DNA of 64,000 bases from Candidatus Zixiibacteriota bacterium (lineage in GTDB: Bacteria > Zixibacteria > MSB-5A5 > WJJR01), in assembly GCA_040752595.1 (NCBI GenBank), contig JBFMGX010000005.1, forward strand, positions 108,581-172,580, written 5' to 3'. The notes under the pieces are model-generated. The model was not told where the DNA came from and made no database searches. It saw nothing but the letters and a program-made list of their open reading frames with translations. Made by a program: the position numbers and the translations under genes. Below are positions 27,008 through 35,418 of this stretch, piece by piece. Every line of letters starts with the position of its first letter. The first letter of the stretch is position 1.

Positions 27008-28717
27008 ATGCGGCGCAGACACGTGGCCATTACGATCTGGGGGACAATTCTCGGCATCCTGTCACTGGGTGTCACGGGGGTGTTGTTTGAGGTCTCCGGG
27101 ATGCCGCCCTACCCGGGGGACGCCGACGGCGTCACCCGTTCGCCGCAATGGGCGGCGGGAGTCAATCGCTACGAGCAGATGCGGGCATCATTCGCCGCGC
27201 GCGGCATCGATCAACCGGGTGGGGGAATCGACCCGGCGTATCAACATGCCGGTCCGTTCAATCTGCTGGCCATTTGCGCGGACTTCTCCGACAAGACCTC
27301 GTCCGTCTCGGCCTACAAGTTCGACACTCTGATGTTCGGCGATCAGCCCTCGACCGTGCGCGACTTCTACAGTGAGATGTCCTATGGCACGCTCACCATG
27401 GTCACCGTCCATCTTCCTTCCACGATCGGCTGGCAGCGGCTCCCGCAGACGTACGCGTACTATGTGAACAACAACTTCGGTCTCGGGAGTTATCCGCAGA
27501 ACACGCAGAAGTTGTGCGAGGACCTGGTCGATCTGGTCGATCCCGTGGTCGATTTCGCAAACTACGACAACGACGGCGACGGGTATGTCGACGGAGTCGT
27601 GATCGTCCATGCCGGCCGCGGCGCCGAGTTCACGGGGCTGCAGACCGACATCTGGTCCCACAAGTGGGGGATTGTGCCTTCGCGTCTCAAGGATGGCGTG
27701 CGCATCAGCACATATTCCATCCAACCGGAGTATTGGAACACGCCTGGGGACATGACCATCGGCGTCTACGCGCACGAGATCGGCCACCTGTTCGGGTTGC
27801 CGGATCTCTATGATGTCGACGGCAGCTCGCGGGGCATCGGCAAGTGGTCGTTGATGGCCTCGGGTTCCTGGAATGGAACCTTGGGCAATTCGCCGGCTCA
27901 CATGGACGCGTGGTGCAAGGCCCAAGTGGGGTTCCTCACGCCGACGAATGTCGCGGCTAACATGGCCGGCGTTTCACTGCCGTCGGTGGAGACTTCCCCG
28001 ACCGTCTATCGGCTGTGGGCGGACGGCGCACTGGGGGATGAGTACTTCCTGATCGAGAACCGCGAGCGCGTGGGATACGACCTCGGACTGCCCGCGTCGG
28101 GACTTCTCATCTGGCACATCGACGATGCCGAGGTGACGAACACGAAGGAATGGTACCCGGGACATACATTGACCGGCCACTACCTGGTTGCGCTGGAACA
28201 GGCCGACGGCCTGTGGGAAATGGAGAAGAACATCGATTACGGCGACAGCGGCGATCCCTTCCCCGGCAGCACCTCCAAGACGACGTTCTCGGCGGCGAGT
28301 ACGCCGAATTCCCATGACTACGCAGGCACGCCGACGTATGTGACCATCACCAACATCTCGGCACCGGGGTCGCCGATGACCTGTGACTTCCAAGTCTCTT
28401 TGAGCGCCGGCGCGGGCGACGAGGAGGAGATCGGCCTCGACTGGGCGACGCAAGTCGACAACGCGCCGAATCCGTTCAACCCGGCCACGACCATCCGGTT
28501 TTCGAGTGCCGGAACCGATCATGCCGCGCTGCAGATCTATGACATTCTCGGACGCCATGTCGCCACACTGTTTTCCGGATCCCTGGCGCCGGGAATGCAC
28601 GAGGTCACGTGGGACGGCAGCGATGCCGCCGGACATGCCGTAGCATCAGGGATCTATTTCGCCCGCTTTACCGATGATCGCAGCACCGCCGTCCGCAAAA
28701 TGGTGCTGGTGCGATAG
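27008..28717 (+). CDS. Secreted M6-family zinc metalloprotease with C-terminal sorting-type domain
   Basis: A 569-aa exported protease of the immune-inhibitor-A (M6) type. An N-terminal hydrophobic segment (about residues 7-27) acts as signal peptide or anchor. The catalytic motif is HEIGHLFGLPDLYD (His, Glu, His and Asp of HExxHxxGxxD) near residues 258-271. A DNDGDGYVDG calcium-type loop precedes it, and WSLMASGSW provides the Met-turn region. The C-terminal ~85 residues are the FlgD-like tail: NAPNPFNPATTIRF, DILGRHVATLFSG, WDGSDAAGH, SGIYFARF and final VRKMVLVR. It is followed after 42 bases by a lipoprotein gene and probably cotranscribed. Confidence 0.92.
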   Translation: MRRRHVAITIWGTILGILSLGVTGVLFEVSGMPPYPGDADGVTRSPQWAAGVNRYEQMRASFAARGIDQPGGGIDPAYQHAGPFNLLAICADFSDKTSSVSAYKFDTLMFGDQPSTVRDFYSEMSYGTLTMVTVHLPSTIGWQRLPQTYAYYVNNNFGLGSYPQNTQKLCEDLVDLVDPVVDFANYDNDGDGYVDGVVIVHAGRGAEFTGLQTDIWSHKWGIVPSRLKDGVRISTYSIQPEYWNTPGDMTIGVYAHEIGHLFGLPDLYDVDGSSRGIGKWSLMASGSWNGTLGNSPAHMDAWCKAQVGFLTPTNVAANMAGVSLPSVETSPTVYRLWADGALGDEYFLIENRERVGYDLGLPASGLLIWHIDDAEVTNTKEWYPGHTLTGHYLVALEQADGLWEMEKNIDYGDSGDPFPGSTSKTTFSAASTPNSHDYAGTPTYVTITNISAPGSPMTCDFQVSLSAGAGDEEEIGLDWATQVDNAPNPFNPATTIRFSSAGTDHAALQIYDILGRHVATLFSGSLAPGMHEVTWDGSDAAGHAVASGIYFARFTDDRSTAVRKMVLVR

Positions 28718-28759
28718 AACCACGACCGGAGACCACAGGACACGTGAAGGGGAGGAATC

Positions 28760-29497
28760 ATGAAGAGAATGTTGGCTGTCGTGTCGACCGCACTGATCGC
28801 TGTGGGGGGATGGGGGTGCGGCGGCGATTCCGGATCCGGTCCTGCACCGGGTGCATCCACGAACTGGGCTGTCGAGATTCGCACGGTTGCTTCGGACGGT
28901 CCGGGGGTCATCGACGACGAAGCGCAACGTCTGCCGACGGCTTTGCCGGGCGAGCCCGATTCGGTTACGATCACGGGCGGCGCTCTCGTGCTCCGGTCAC
29001 TGCGGCTGACCGCCACCGCGACCGCCGTCGACACGAACATCACGGCGGAGGATGAAAGTCGCGACCAAAACGATGCGGATATCAGTCATCCCGGTCCCTA
29101 TCTGCTCGCCTTTGACGGCAACGAGGATGACCTCGGCACCGCCGTTGTTCCCGCCGGGACCTACGAATGTCTGAAGTTCGTCATACAGCCGGGACTCACC
29201 GGTGACATGGCGGGCCGTGCCATCGCCGTCACGGGAACGATCTGGCGCGACGGTCGGGGGGAGAACTACATCTTTGCGACGGACTATGCGTCCGAGTTCT
29301 TGGTGAACGGGAGCTTCTCGGTGCCATCCGGCGCCGCGGCAACTGGGCACTTGGTCTTTGCGGCTGATCGCTGGTTCCGCACCGGTCCGCGATGGCTCGA
29401 CCCAAACCAAACCAGCAATCGCCGTACCATAATTGAGAACATACGCCGCAACATCTCGGCGCATCTTGAGGTTGTCCCAGTGGGGACTCTGCAATGA
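28760..29497 (+). CDS. Lipoprotein of unknown function
   Basis: A 245-aa lipoprotein: GGAGG five bases upstream of the ATG, signal peptide MKRMLAVVSTALIAVGGWGC with the lipobox Cys at residue 20, then a Gly/Ser/Pro linker. The mature part is a beta-rich domain with VVPAGTYECLKFVIQPG and ATGHLVFAADRWF. The 'xVPAGTYxxxKFxI' arrangement recalls DUF4382-like envelope proteins, but this is not certain. It sits in one unit with the M6 protease; a substrate-binding or protective role is possible but not shown. Confidence 0.7.
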   Translation: MKRMLAVVSTALIAVGGWGCGGDSGSGPAPGASTNWAVEIRTVASDGPGVIDDEAQRLPTALPGEPDSVTITGGALVLRSLRLTATATAVDTNITAEDESRDQNDADISHPGPYLLAFDGNEDDLGTAVVPAGTYECLKFVIQPGLTGDMAGRAIAVTGTIWRDGRGENYIFATDYASEFLVNGSFSVPSGAAATGHLVFAADRWFRTGPRWLDPNQTSNRRTIIENIRRNISAHLEVVPVGTLQ

Positions 29498-29873
29498 CCG
29501 ACTGAGGCGACATGTGGGGGCGGAAGGTCGGGGGAACGTTTTGCCCCCCCCCAAAACCAGTACTCTGGCCGACCTCCCCCTTGAAATCCACGGGGTGTCC
29601 TCGACCGGGACACCCCGTCACTTTGCTCCTGGAGCTTTGGTTCGTTTCAGATCCGTCACGATCTTATCTGTCGAAGTCACCGAAGCTGGCATGCAATAGC
29701 AGTAGTACTGACACACACGGCTGAAGTGCGGGACTGTCTGCGGAGTTGCCCGCCGGCTGCGGCCGCCCCGATCGGGATGCGCCCTGTCAATCTTTTCTCT
29801 CTCCTGTCACGAAGATCGAGAAGAGAATTGCCTGGCTCTGCATCGGCCTGTAACCTGACTCAGTGGCGGTACT
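29498..29873. other. Spacer between lipoprotein and proline dehydrogenase genes
   Basis: About 376 bases without a supported gene. It holds a run of about ten C (near 29544), a strong terminator hairpin (29590-29618) and, ahead of the proline dehydrogenase, only a weak promoter match (TTGCCT, 17 bases, TAACCT at 29828-29856). Confidence 0.55.
29590..29618 (+). terminator. Terminator-like hairpin after the M6 protease/lipoprotein unit
   Basis: ACGGGGTGTCC (29590-29600) and GGACACCCCGT (29608-29618) pair perfectly over 11 bases with a seven-base loop. Only a short T-run follows (CACTTTGC). It lies 93 bases after the lipoprotein stop. Confidence 0.6.
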
Positions 29874-30914
29874 ATGAACTTGCGCGAACGCACCGTTGAG
29901 CTTTTGCCCAAGCAGGCGATCCGGCTGTTCGCGGGTCCATACGTCGCCGGCAACTCAATGGAGGCGGCGCTGGCGAAGGCGCGCGAGCTCGCCCACGCGG
30001 GAGTGGCCGCCACGGTTGACGTGCTGGGTGAAGATGCCGCCTCCGTGGGCGATATTGAGCACTATATCGAGATCTACACGAACCTGATCACCGCGATTGC
30101 CAATGACGCCCGGTTCAGCAAACTGGCGGAGCGGCTGCGTCCGTCGATCAGTCTGAAGCCCTCATCGTTTGCGATCGCGCCCAAAGACCAAGCGGGACTC
30201 GTCGTGAATCCGGCCGCGGTCGATTGGGACGGTTGTGCCACGGCAGTCGCCCGTGTCGTCGGCACGGCGGCGGCGCATCATATCCGTGCCACGATCGACA
30301 TGGAGAATCACCAGTGGACCGACTTCACGCTGGCACTGCACCGGCGGCTGTTTGCCCAGCACGGGCGTGGCGTCGGCACCGTGCTCCAATCGCGACTGTT
30401 ACGCACTGCCGCCGACGTGGAGGCGCTCCCGGACGGATGTCGCATTCGCCTCTGCATCGGCATCTACGATGAACCGACCAACTTGGCGGTGACCGACGTG
30501 GCGGAGATGAAGCGTAGAATGCTGCCTTTGGCACAGCGTCTCCTCGCAAAGGGCGCATTCCTCGAGTTTGCCACGCACGACGTGCCGCTGATCCACCGCT
30601 TTGTCCACGAAGTCGTCATTCCCGCCGGTGTCGGCCCGGGTTGCTTCGAGACACAAACGTTGCTCGGCGTCCCGCGCCAGCACCTCATCCACAAGCTCAC
30701 GACCGGAGACTACTTCAGCGGCCTCAACGGCGCTCCCGGTGAGGCGGCGGCCCTGCAAAACGGCATCGTGCACCGCCTATATGTGCCGTTCGCCGAGGAC
30801 TGGGACAAGGCCATCGCCTACTCGCGCCGCCGTCTGCGCCACTGCCCGAGTCTCTTCTGGACCGGGTTTATCAACGCTCCCCGCGTCCTCTACTATTCAC
30901 TGTTCAGCAAGTAG
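29874..30914 (+). CDS. Proline dehydrogenase (monofunctional)
   Basis: FAD-dependent oxidation of L-proline to pyrroline-5-carboxylate, the first step of proline catabolism. The 346-aa length fits the monofunctional family, without the P5C dehydrogenase part of PutA. Diagnostic segments are GVAATVDVLGED, SLKPSSFA, RATIDMEN, LQSRLLRTAADVEAL, FLEFATHDVPLI, FETQTLLGVPRQ and the C-terminal YVPFAEDWDKAIAYSRRRL, where the two Arg bind the substrate carboxylate. No P5C dehydrogenase gene is adjacent. Confidence 0.93.
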   Translation: MNLRERTVELLPKQAIRLFAGPYVAGNSMEAALAKARELAHAGVAATVDVLGEDAASVGDIEHYIEIYTNLITAIANDARFSKLAERLRPSISLKPSSFAIAPKDQAGLVVNPAAVDWDGCATAVARVVGTAAAHHIRATIDMENHQWTDFTLALHRRLFAQHGRGVGTVLQSRLLRTAADVEALPDGCRIRLCIGIYDEPTNLAVTDVAEMKRRMLPLAQRLLAKGAFLEFATHDVPLIHRFVHEVVIPAGVGPGCFETQTLLGVPRQHLIHKLTTGDYFSGLNGAPGEAAALQNGIVHRLYVPFAEDWDKAIAYSRRRLRHCPSLFWTGFINAPRVLYYSLFSK

Positions 30915-30964
30915 CCAAGCACAGCAGAATCGGTTTCACAAGCTTGGAGGTGCGGTCGGGGGGG

Positions 30965-30984
30965 CCCCCCCCCCCCCCCCCCCC
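30965..30984. repeat. C20 homopolymer tract
   Basis: Twenty consecutive C on the plus strand, preceded by a G-run and followed directly by the GCGCCGGGT palindrome. It is in non-coding DNA between convergent genes. Such tracts are length-unstable in replication and sequencing, so exact length is unsafe. Confidence 0.8.
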
Positions 30985-31008
30985 GCGCCGGGTGTGGGCA
31001 CCCGGCGC
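30985..31008. repeat. Palindromic repeat, GCGCCGGGT family, copy 2
   Basis: Arms 30985-30993 and 31000-31008 are identical to those at 1833-1856 and the loop differs by about one base. It lies between the convergent proline dehydrogenase and terC genes and may act as terminator for either. Confidence 0.75.
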
Positions 31009-31089
31009 CACAGAGCCACGAGATCGCGTCCCTGGTTGTGGAACCGATTGATTCCCGGTCGGGGGTGCTGCGCTCCTGACGCGAACCAC

Positions 31090-32094
31090 TCAAGCCCGCG
31101 GCTCTGTCTTCGTGTTGCGGCGACGACGGAGGCGCCGCTTCTCCCGCGGCAGCCCGTCCGGCAGTGCCGGTCGCAGGAACGACAACGCGATCGATCCACC
31201 CAGGAGAAGGGCCACGATCCCCAGCGACACGGCAATGGGTATTTCGATGCGCCAGGAGATCAGCATCTTGACACCGATGAAGGCGAGCACCAGCCCCAGC
31301 CCGTACTTCAGGTAGTGGAACTTGTCGATGATGCCGGCCAGGAGGAAGAACAGCGAGCGCAGGCCAAGGATTGCAAACACGTTGGAGGTCAGAACAATGA
31401 ACGGATCACGCGTCACGCCGAAGATCGCGGGTATGGAATCGAGTGCAAAGACCACATCCATCGCTTCGACCATGACCAGGACGGCGAACAACGGCGTGGC
31501 GGCCAATCCCTCGGGACGGCGCACAAAGAACCGCTGGGCCTGATAGTCCCGTGTGATCGGCATGACACGGCGCAGCCACCTGAGGACCGGGTTGTGCTCC
31601 GGGTGCACACCGCTTTCCTCCTGCACGGCGAGCTTGATTCCGGTGAACAGGAGAAAAGCGCCGAAGACATAGATGATCCAGTGGAATCGCGCCAAAAGCG
31701 CGGCCCCCGTGATGATGAACACCCCGCGCAGGACAATCGCGCCGAGGATGCCAAAGAACAGTGTGCGATGCTGATACTGGGGCGGGACCTGGAAGTAACG
31801 GAAGATGACGACGATGACGAAGACGTTGTCGAGACTCAACGCCTCTTCCACCAGGTACCCGGTGGCGAATTCCAGCGCGCTCTGTGTGCCCAGTTTGAAG
31901 TAGACAAAGAGATTGAACAGCACCGCCAGCCCGACCCAGAAGCACACCCATTTCAGTGCCTCCTTGGGAGCGATGGCGTGGGGACGGCGATGGAACCAGA
32001 ACAGGTCCAGGGCCAGCAGGAGGAGAACCAAGACGATGAAGCCGATCCAAAAGACCGGGCCTTCGACACTGCCGAACACGGCGGGGGGGATCAT
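31090..32094 (-). CDS. TerC/Alx-family integral membrane protein
   Basis: A 334-aa protein with about nine transmembrane helices, of the TerC/Alx family linked to manganese export, pH response and metalation of exported proteins. Signature elements are FWFHRRPHAIAPKEALKW, TGYLVEEALSLDNVFVI with its membrane-embedded acidic residues, and VMVEAMDVVFALDSIPAIF. The tail ends in a basic cluster (EKRRLRRRRNTK). Its ATG overlaps the TGA of the upstream GAF gene by four bases, indicating translational coupling. The true substrate cannot be read from sequence. Confidence 0.9.
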   Translation of the reverse strand: MIPPAVFGSVEGPVFWIGFIVLVLLLLALDLFWFHRRPHAIAPKEALKWVCFWVGLAVLFNLFVYFKLGTQSALEFATGYLVEEALSLDNVFVIVVIFRYFQVPPQYQHRTLFFGILGAIVLRGVFIITGAALLARFHWIIYVFGAFLLFTGIKLAVQEESGVHPEHNPVLRWLRRVMPITRDYQAQRFFVRRPEGLAATPLFAVLVMVEAMDVVFALDSIPAIFGVTRDPFIVLTSNVFAILGLRSLFFLLAGIIDKFHYLKYGLGLVLAFIGVKMLISWRIEIPIAVSLGIVALLLGGSIALSFLRPALPDGLPREKRRLRRRRNTKTEPRA

Positions 32095-32570
32095 CTGTCA
32101 GTGGCTCGGCGGTCGATCCGTCTGAGGACCGGGACCAGGAGCGTCGCGGCGGCTTCCAGCAGCCGGCGATCCGTGTCATCGAACGCATCGGGTTGATCGG
32201 AGTCGATATCGATCTCGCCGAGGCATTCGCTCCCGGACATGATCGGTACAACAATCTCCGATTTGGTCTCCAGAGAACAGGCCAAGAACCGTGGATCGGC
32301 ATTCACGTCGGGGACGATAATGGTCGCCTGCTGCGATGCCGCCGCCCCGCAGATTCCCTTGTTCAGCGGGATGCGCGTGTGCGGCGAGGGCTTCCCCCGG
32401 TATGGTCCGAGGACGAGTTCCGCGCCGTCCAGAAGGTAGATGCCGACCCAGGTGTAGTGGCGCACGCGCTCGTGCAGCATCGCCACGACCCGGTCCAACA
32501 CGTCATTGGGGAGGCCACCGGTCCCAAGCATCTCGATGATTTCCCTGAGCAGGGCTTGACTGTCCAACAC
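32091..32570 (-). CDS. GAF-domain protein of the free-methionine-R-sulfoxide reductase (fRMsr) family
   Basis: A 159-aa single-domain GAF protein closely following the fRMsr (E. coli YebR/MsrC) pattern: YTWVGIYLLDGAELVLGPYR, then NKGICGAAASQ (Cys about 74), VPDVNADPRFLACS (Cys about 98), KSEIVVPI and LGEIDIDSDQPDAFDDTD. fRMsr enzymes reduce free methionine-R-sulfoxide using two or three Cys. The family's earliest Cys, in the 'GKxAC' position, is replaced here (GKPSPHTRIP), so activity may be altered. The open frame extends through an adjacent dispersed repeat; the GTG at 32570 with GAGGG upstream is taken as the start. Coupled to terC. Confidence 0.82.
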   Translation of the reverse strand: MLDSQALLREIIEMLGTGGLPNDVLDRVVAMLHERVRHYTWVGIYLLDGAELVLGPYRGKPSPHTRIPLNKGICGAAASQQATIIVPDVNADPRFLACSLETKSEIVVPIMSGSECLGEIDIDSDQPDAFDDTDRRLLEAAATLLVPVLRRIDRRATDR

Positions 32571-32615
32571 TGACCCTCGCGACTCTAGTAAGTTGCCAAT
32601 AGACCATCCCACACT

Positions 32616-32709
32616 GTCATTCTGAACCCGCCGCTCTTCGGCGGGGTGAAGAATCTGCTGTTTCTTCATAGGGGAAGGAAAGCAGATGCTTCGCTTCGCT
32701 CAGCATGAC
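32616..32709. repeat. Dispersed palindromic element, GTCATTCTGA family, copy 1
   Basis: Begins GTCATTCTGAACC and ends GCTCAGCATGAC, imperfect inverted ends, with internal AATCTGCTGTT/AGCAGATGCTT inverted segments. Nearly identical to 48351-48445. It makes a false N-terminal extension on the fRMsr-like gene. Confidence 0.85.
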
Positions 32710-32766
32710 AAACCTATCCTCCCGGCTTCATGAGGTGCCCGTCGGCGACCTGCTGGGACTTGAGGA

Positions 32767-32786
32767 CAAGGGGCTTCAGCCCCTTG
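32767..32786. repeat. CAAGGGGCTT-AGCCCCTTG palindrome, copy 1
   Basis: CAAGGGGCTTCAGCCCCTTG, preceded by GAGGA. The same 20-base design recurs at 36239, 36342, 49462, 53967 and, as variants, 63634 and 63679. Confidence 0.75.
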
Positions 32787-32797
32787 ACACGCAACCT

Positions 32798-33805
32798 TCA
32801 ACGACCCACCGCATTGACTGCTCTGCGTATCGCGGCGACATTCTCATCCGGCGCGGTCACCGGAATGGCGCATCCCGGACCGACCGCAAAGGGAATATCG
32901 CCATTCTCACTGATCAGACGCAGGATCTTCTGTTCCAGGATGTCTGGCGTGTCGTTCACAAGCTCGCTCATGTAGGGGACACCACCCATGACCGGACGAC
33001 CCAAAGCCGCATGGCCATCGCACAGCGAGGGATTGTCCGGATCGGTGGCATCCCAGTTGACCAGCGCGGCCGGGAACTCGCGATACTCGGCCAGATGGAT
33101 CTTCGTGTCGCAGACGTGCAGAACATTGAAAGCATCACCGCCGGCGGCATCCCAAACCAAGCGGTCGTACGGCAGCGCGAAGCGTCGGAGTTCATCCACG
33201 GTCAGGCGCTCCGCCGAGGCCCATTGCGTCGTGGCGAAGAAAACCCCATCGGCGCCGGCGTTGCGCATTTCGACCACCAAATCGGCAAAGGTCGTGGCGA
33301 TCGCGGTCAGCGCCCACTCGACGGCGTCCGGTACCGTACGCAGGTGTTCCTGCAACACCGCGTCCGTCGGTACCATATCCCCCGCGATCGAGATCGGGTT
33401 GAAGACCGTCATGACGATGCGAAACGGCGGCGGGAGCGCCCGACGAATGCGCGCGATCGCACGCAACTGGAAGTCGAACATCGGGTGCTTCACGGACACA
33501 GGCGCGACCTTGGCCCAGTCTTCGGGGTTGCTGATCGGGAAACCGACCCGCTCGGGTTTGGTCAGTTCATCGGGGCTGGGGCGCATGATGACACCCCACG
33601 GTTCATAGTGGTATGAGGCGCGCGGGTTGATCTTCAGGAGATCCCAGTCGAAGCGCTTCTGCCAGGTGACCATGGCCTCGACAAAACGATCAAGGTCATC
33701 CTCATCGCGATAGAAATGCCGCCACAACGCGACGGGTGGCCGGTCGGGTTTGACGCCATCGATCAACGCCTGGAGGCGTTCGGTGTGATTGAGGTGCTCG
33801 ATCAC
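32798..33805 (-). CDS. Uroporphyrinogen decarboxylase (URO-D) family protein
   Basis: A 335-aa TIM-barrel protein of the URO-D superfamily. Visible are RLQALIDGVKPDRPPVALWRH at the start, DLLKINPRASYHYEPWG, MTVFNPISIAGDM, the GADGVFFATTQWAS segment, and CDTKIHLAEYREFPAALVNWD plus GRPVMGGVP toward the end. The canonical HemE N-terminal RQAGRYLPEY motif is absent, so true heme biosynthesis is unlikely. Such divergent members include corrinoid and thiol methyltransferases and uncharacterised enzymes. It begins with GTG at 33805, 68 bases after mlaD on the same strand. Confidence 0.82.
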   Translation of the reverse strand: MIEHLNHTERLQALIDGVKPDRPPVALWRHFYRDEDDLDRFVEAMVTWQKRFDWDLLKINPRASYHYEPWGVIMRPSPDELTKPERVGFPISNPEDWAKVAPVSVKHPMFDFQLRAIARIRRALPPPFRIVMTVFNPISIAGDMVPTDAVLQEHLRTVPDAVEWALTAIATTFADLVVEMRNAGADGVFFATTQWASAERLTVDELRRFALPYDRLVWDAAGGDAFNVLHVCDTKIHLAEYREFPAALVNWDATDPDNPSLCDGHAALGRPVMGGVPYMSELVNDTPDILEQKILRLISENGDIPFAVGPGCAIPVTAPDENVAAIRRAVNAVGR

Positions 33806-33873
33806 TGTGGTCCGTCTGACGCCAACGGCATCCGTTCGCAGGAGACCCTCATCACCACGGGCGAAGGATCCGA

Positions 33874-34812
33874 TCAGAACACGCTCACCTTGAAGTATTT
33901 CTTCGGATTGGCGGTGATATCGTCGATCAACAGCCGGGTCTCTTTCACCAAATCCCGTGCTTCAACATAAAGAGACGAATCGGCCGAGAGCCTGCCCAGA
34001 GTCCCCTGGCCCTGCTCCCAACGACTCACGAGTGCATGGGCGCGTCGGGACACATCGGTGAGCTCCACATAGAGCGCCGAGTCCCAGACCAGATGCGACA
34101 ATGTGCCGCCGCCGTGCAGCACGCCATGAGAGAGCGAGTCGAAGGAACGGGCGGTTCCCTCCATCGCGGTCACCAGCCGTTCCTGGGCCTTCCCCAGATC
34201 GACCAGCAACCGCCGCGAGGCGATGACGACCGAGTCGATCGCATCCGATGAACTCCCATTGGTGGTCAGCCGACCGAGATACCCCTCGCCGCGCTCGACC
34301 CTGGTCAGGATCGCACTGAGGTGTCCGAGCGAGGCATTGAGATTGTCCATCATCTCCGGCGCATTGGCAAAGGCGGTGGTCAGGTCCCCGGCAATGGTCG
34401 ATTTCAACGTCGCGCCCGGAGTGGCGGGTGGGTCTCCGGGCGCTCGCAACGTGACCGACAGGTACTTGTCTCCCATCAGCCCGACCGTTCCAATCGCCGC
34501 CGTCGATGAATCGGAGACCAGGGCCCACGCGTCGTCCGTAATGCGGAATTGCACACGGATGCTCCCCGGACGGTCGCGCTGCACGAACTCGATGCCGGTG
34601 ACTCGCCCCACCTCGATCCCACCGAGCCACACGGGGGAGCCGCTCACCAAGCCGCCGACATCGTCAAAATACGTCTCCAGGGATTTCGTCTTCTCAAAGA
34701 CCGTCATCCCTGTTCCCTTGAACGCGGCCCACAGGAGCACGGCAAACGCGAAGAGAATCACGATACCGACCCGGACTTCACCCCAGGGAACTCGTCCGCT
34801 ACGCCGCATCAC
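33874..34812 (-). CDS. mlaD: MlaD/MCE-family lipid-transport substrate-binding protein
   Basis: A 312-aa protein with one N-terminal transmembrane helix (EVRVGIVILFAFAVLLWAAF) followed by an MCE domain (LETYFDDVGGLVSGSPVWLG, then GIEVGRVTGIEF and GTVGLMGDKYLSV). MCE domains form hexameric rings that carry phospholipids between the two membranes. The C-terminal half (about residues 155-300) is a helical region with heptad-like repeats, as in MCE proteins with long tails. Start codons GTG at 34812 and ATG at 34809 are adjacent. It works with MlaF and MlaE encoded upstream. Confidence 0.92.
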   Translation of the reverse strand: MMRRSGRVPWGEVRVGIVILFAFAVLLWAAFKGTGMTVFEKTKSLETYFDDVGGLVSGSPVWLGGIEVGRVTGIEFVQRDRPGSIRVQFRITDDAWALVSDSSTAAIGTVGLMGDKYLSVTLRAPGDPPATPGATLKSTIAGDLTTAFANAPEMMDNLNASLGHLSAILTRVERGEGYLGRLTTNGSSSDAIDSVVIASRRLLVDLGKAQERLVTAMEGTARSFDSLSHGVLHGGGTLSHLVWDSALYVELTDVSRRAHALVSRWEQGQGTLGRLSADSSLYVEARDLVKETRLLIDDITANPKKYFKVSVF

Positions 34813-34841
34813 TCGTCACCGCCATTCCGTCCGCCCGCCGA

Positions 34842-35165
34842 TCACCCGACCGCCTGACGACCGCACGAGCCGGGATCACACCCGTGCGTGCAGTTGTTGC
34901 CGCGCACATCCCAGACTTCGTCGCGCTCCGCCAGCCACGCGAGTGAATCGGCGTGCATGTCGGTCAACGCCGGTAGCTCCAGGATCATTTTGTGCATGTC
35001 GATCTCGAGCTGCCGATCATCCGGCATCGGCGCCATGTCCATGATGCCCTCCCACCGCCGGTAGAAGGACTTCACGTTTGCCAGGTCCTTTGTCCGGAGC
35101 ACGACCGCCAGCTCGCGAACATACTGGATGGCCACGGCATCAATGGCACTGCAACAACGACTCAC
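34842..35165 (-). CDS. Small conserved-looking protein with Cys/His-rich C-terminus, in the mla operon
   Basis: A 107-aa soluble protein of unknown function. The first 85 residues are amphipathic and helical (IDAVAIQYVRELAVVLRTKD, YRRWEGIMDMAPMPDD, ILELPALTDMHADSLAWLAE). The C-terminus has NNCTHGCDPGSCG, three Cys and one His spaced as a possible metal site. It lies between mlaF and mlaD on the same strand, 29 bases before mlaD, suggesting a role linked to lipid transport. The family was not recognised. Confidence 0.6.
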   Translation of the reverse strand: MSRCCSAIDAVAIQYVRELAVVLRTKDLANVKSFYRRWEGIMDMAPMPDDRQLEIDMHKMILELPALTDMHADSLAWLAERDEVWDVRGNNCTHGCDPGSCGRQAVG

Positions 35166-35246
35166 GTCAGCTCCCTTCGGGCATCTGACAGAATGAGATG
35201 CCCAATGTGCGCTGGGGCTTTGGTTCGTGTGATGCGACGGTGACTA

Positions 35247-35381
35247 CCCCTCACCCTACCCTCTCCCCCGAGGGGAGAGGGGAAGAAACTGATCCTCCTC
35301 TCCCTTCCAGGGGGAGGGGGAACGATAACCTCTCCCTCCGGGAGAGGTCGATCCGTCCGGAGGACGGATCGGGTGAGGGAG
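35247..35381. repeat. Dispersed palindromic element, CCTCACCC/CTCTCCC family, copy 1
   Basis: Contains CTCTCCCCCGAGGGGAGAG, CTCTCCCTCCGGGAGAG and GATCCGTCCGGAGGACGGATC palindromes in series, framed by CCTCACCC and GGGTGAGGG. Related copies are at 46211-46326 and 51436-51486. Confidence 0.8.
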
Positions 35382-35418
35382 TGTTTCTGACCGTTCATTG
35401 TTGTCAAAATCCCTTGGT

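Noticed and set aside
26625-27008. Plus-strand frame of 127 codons running into the M6 protease start
   Set aside because: No ribosome site or domain, and unusual composition compared with adjacent genes; it may be partly transcribed leader.
30601-32196. Long plus-strand open frame of 531 codons
   Set aside because: It crosses the proline dehydrogenase end, the C20 tract and the antisense of terC. The protein is a Gln/Arg/His-rich composition typical of antisense frames in GC-rich genes, with no domain.
32798-33805. Calling the URO-D family gene hemE
   Set aside because: The RQAGRYLPEY-type N-terminal motif and other heme-pathway features are absent, and no heme gene is nearby.
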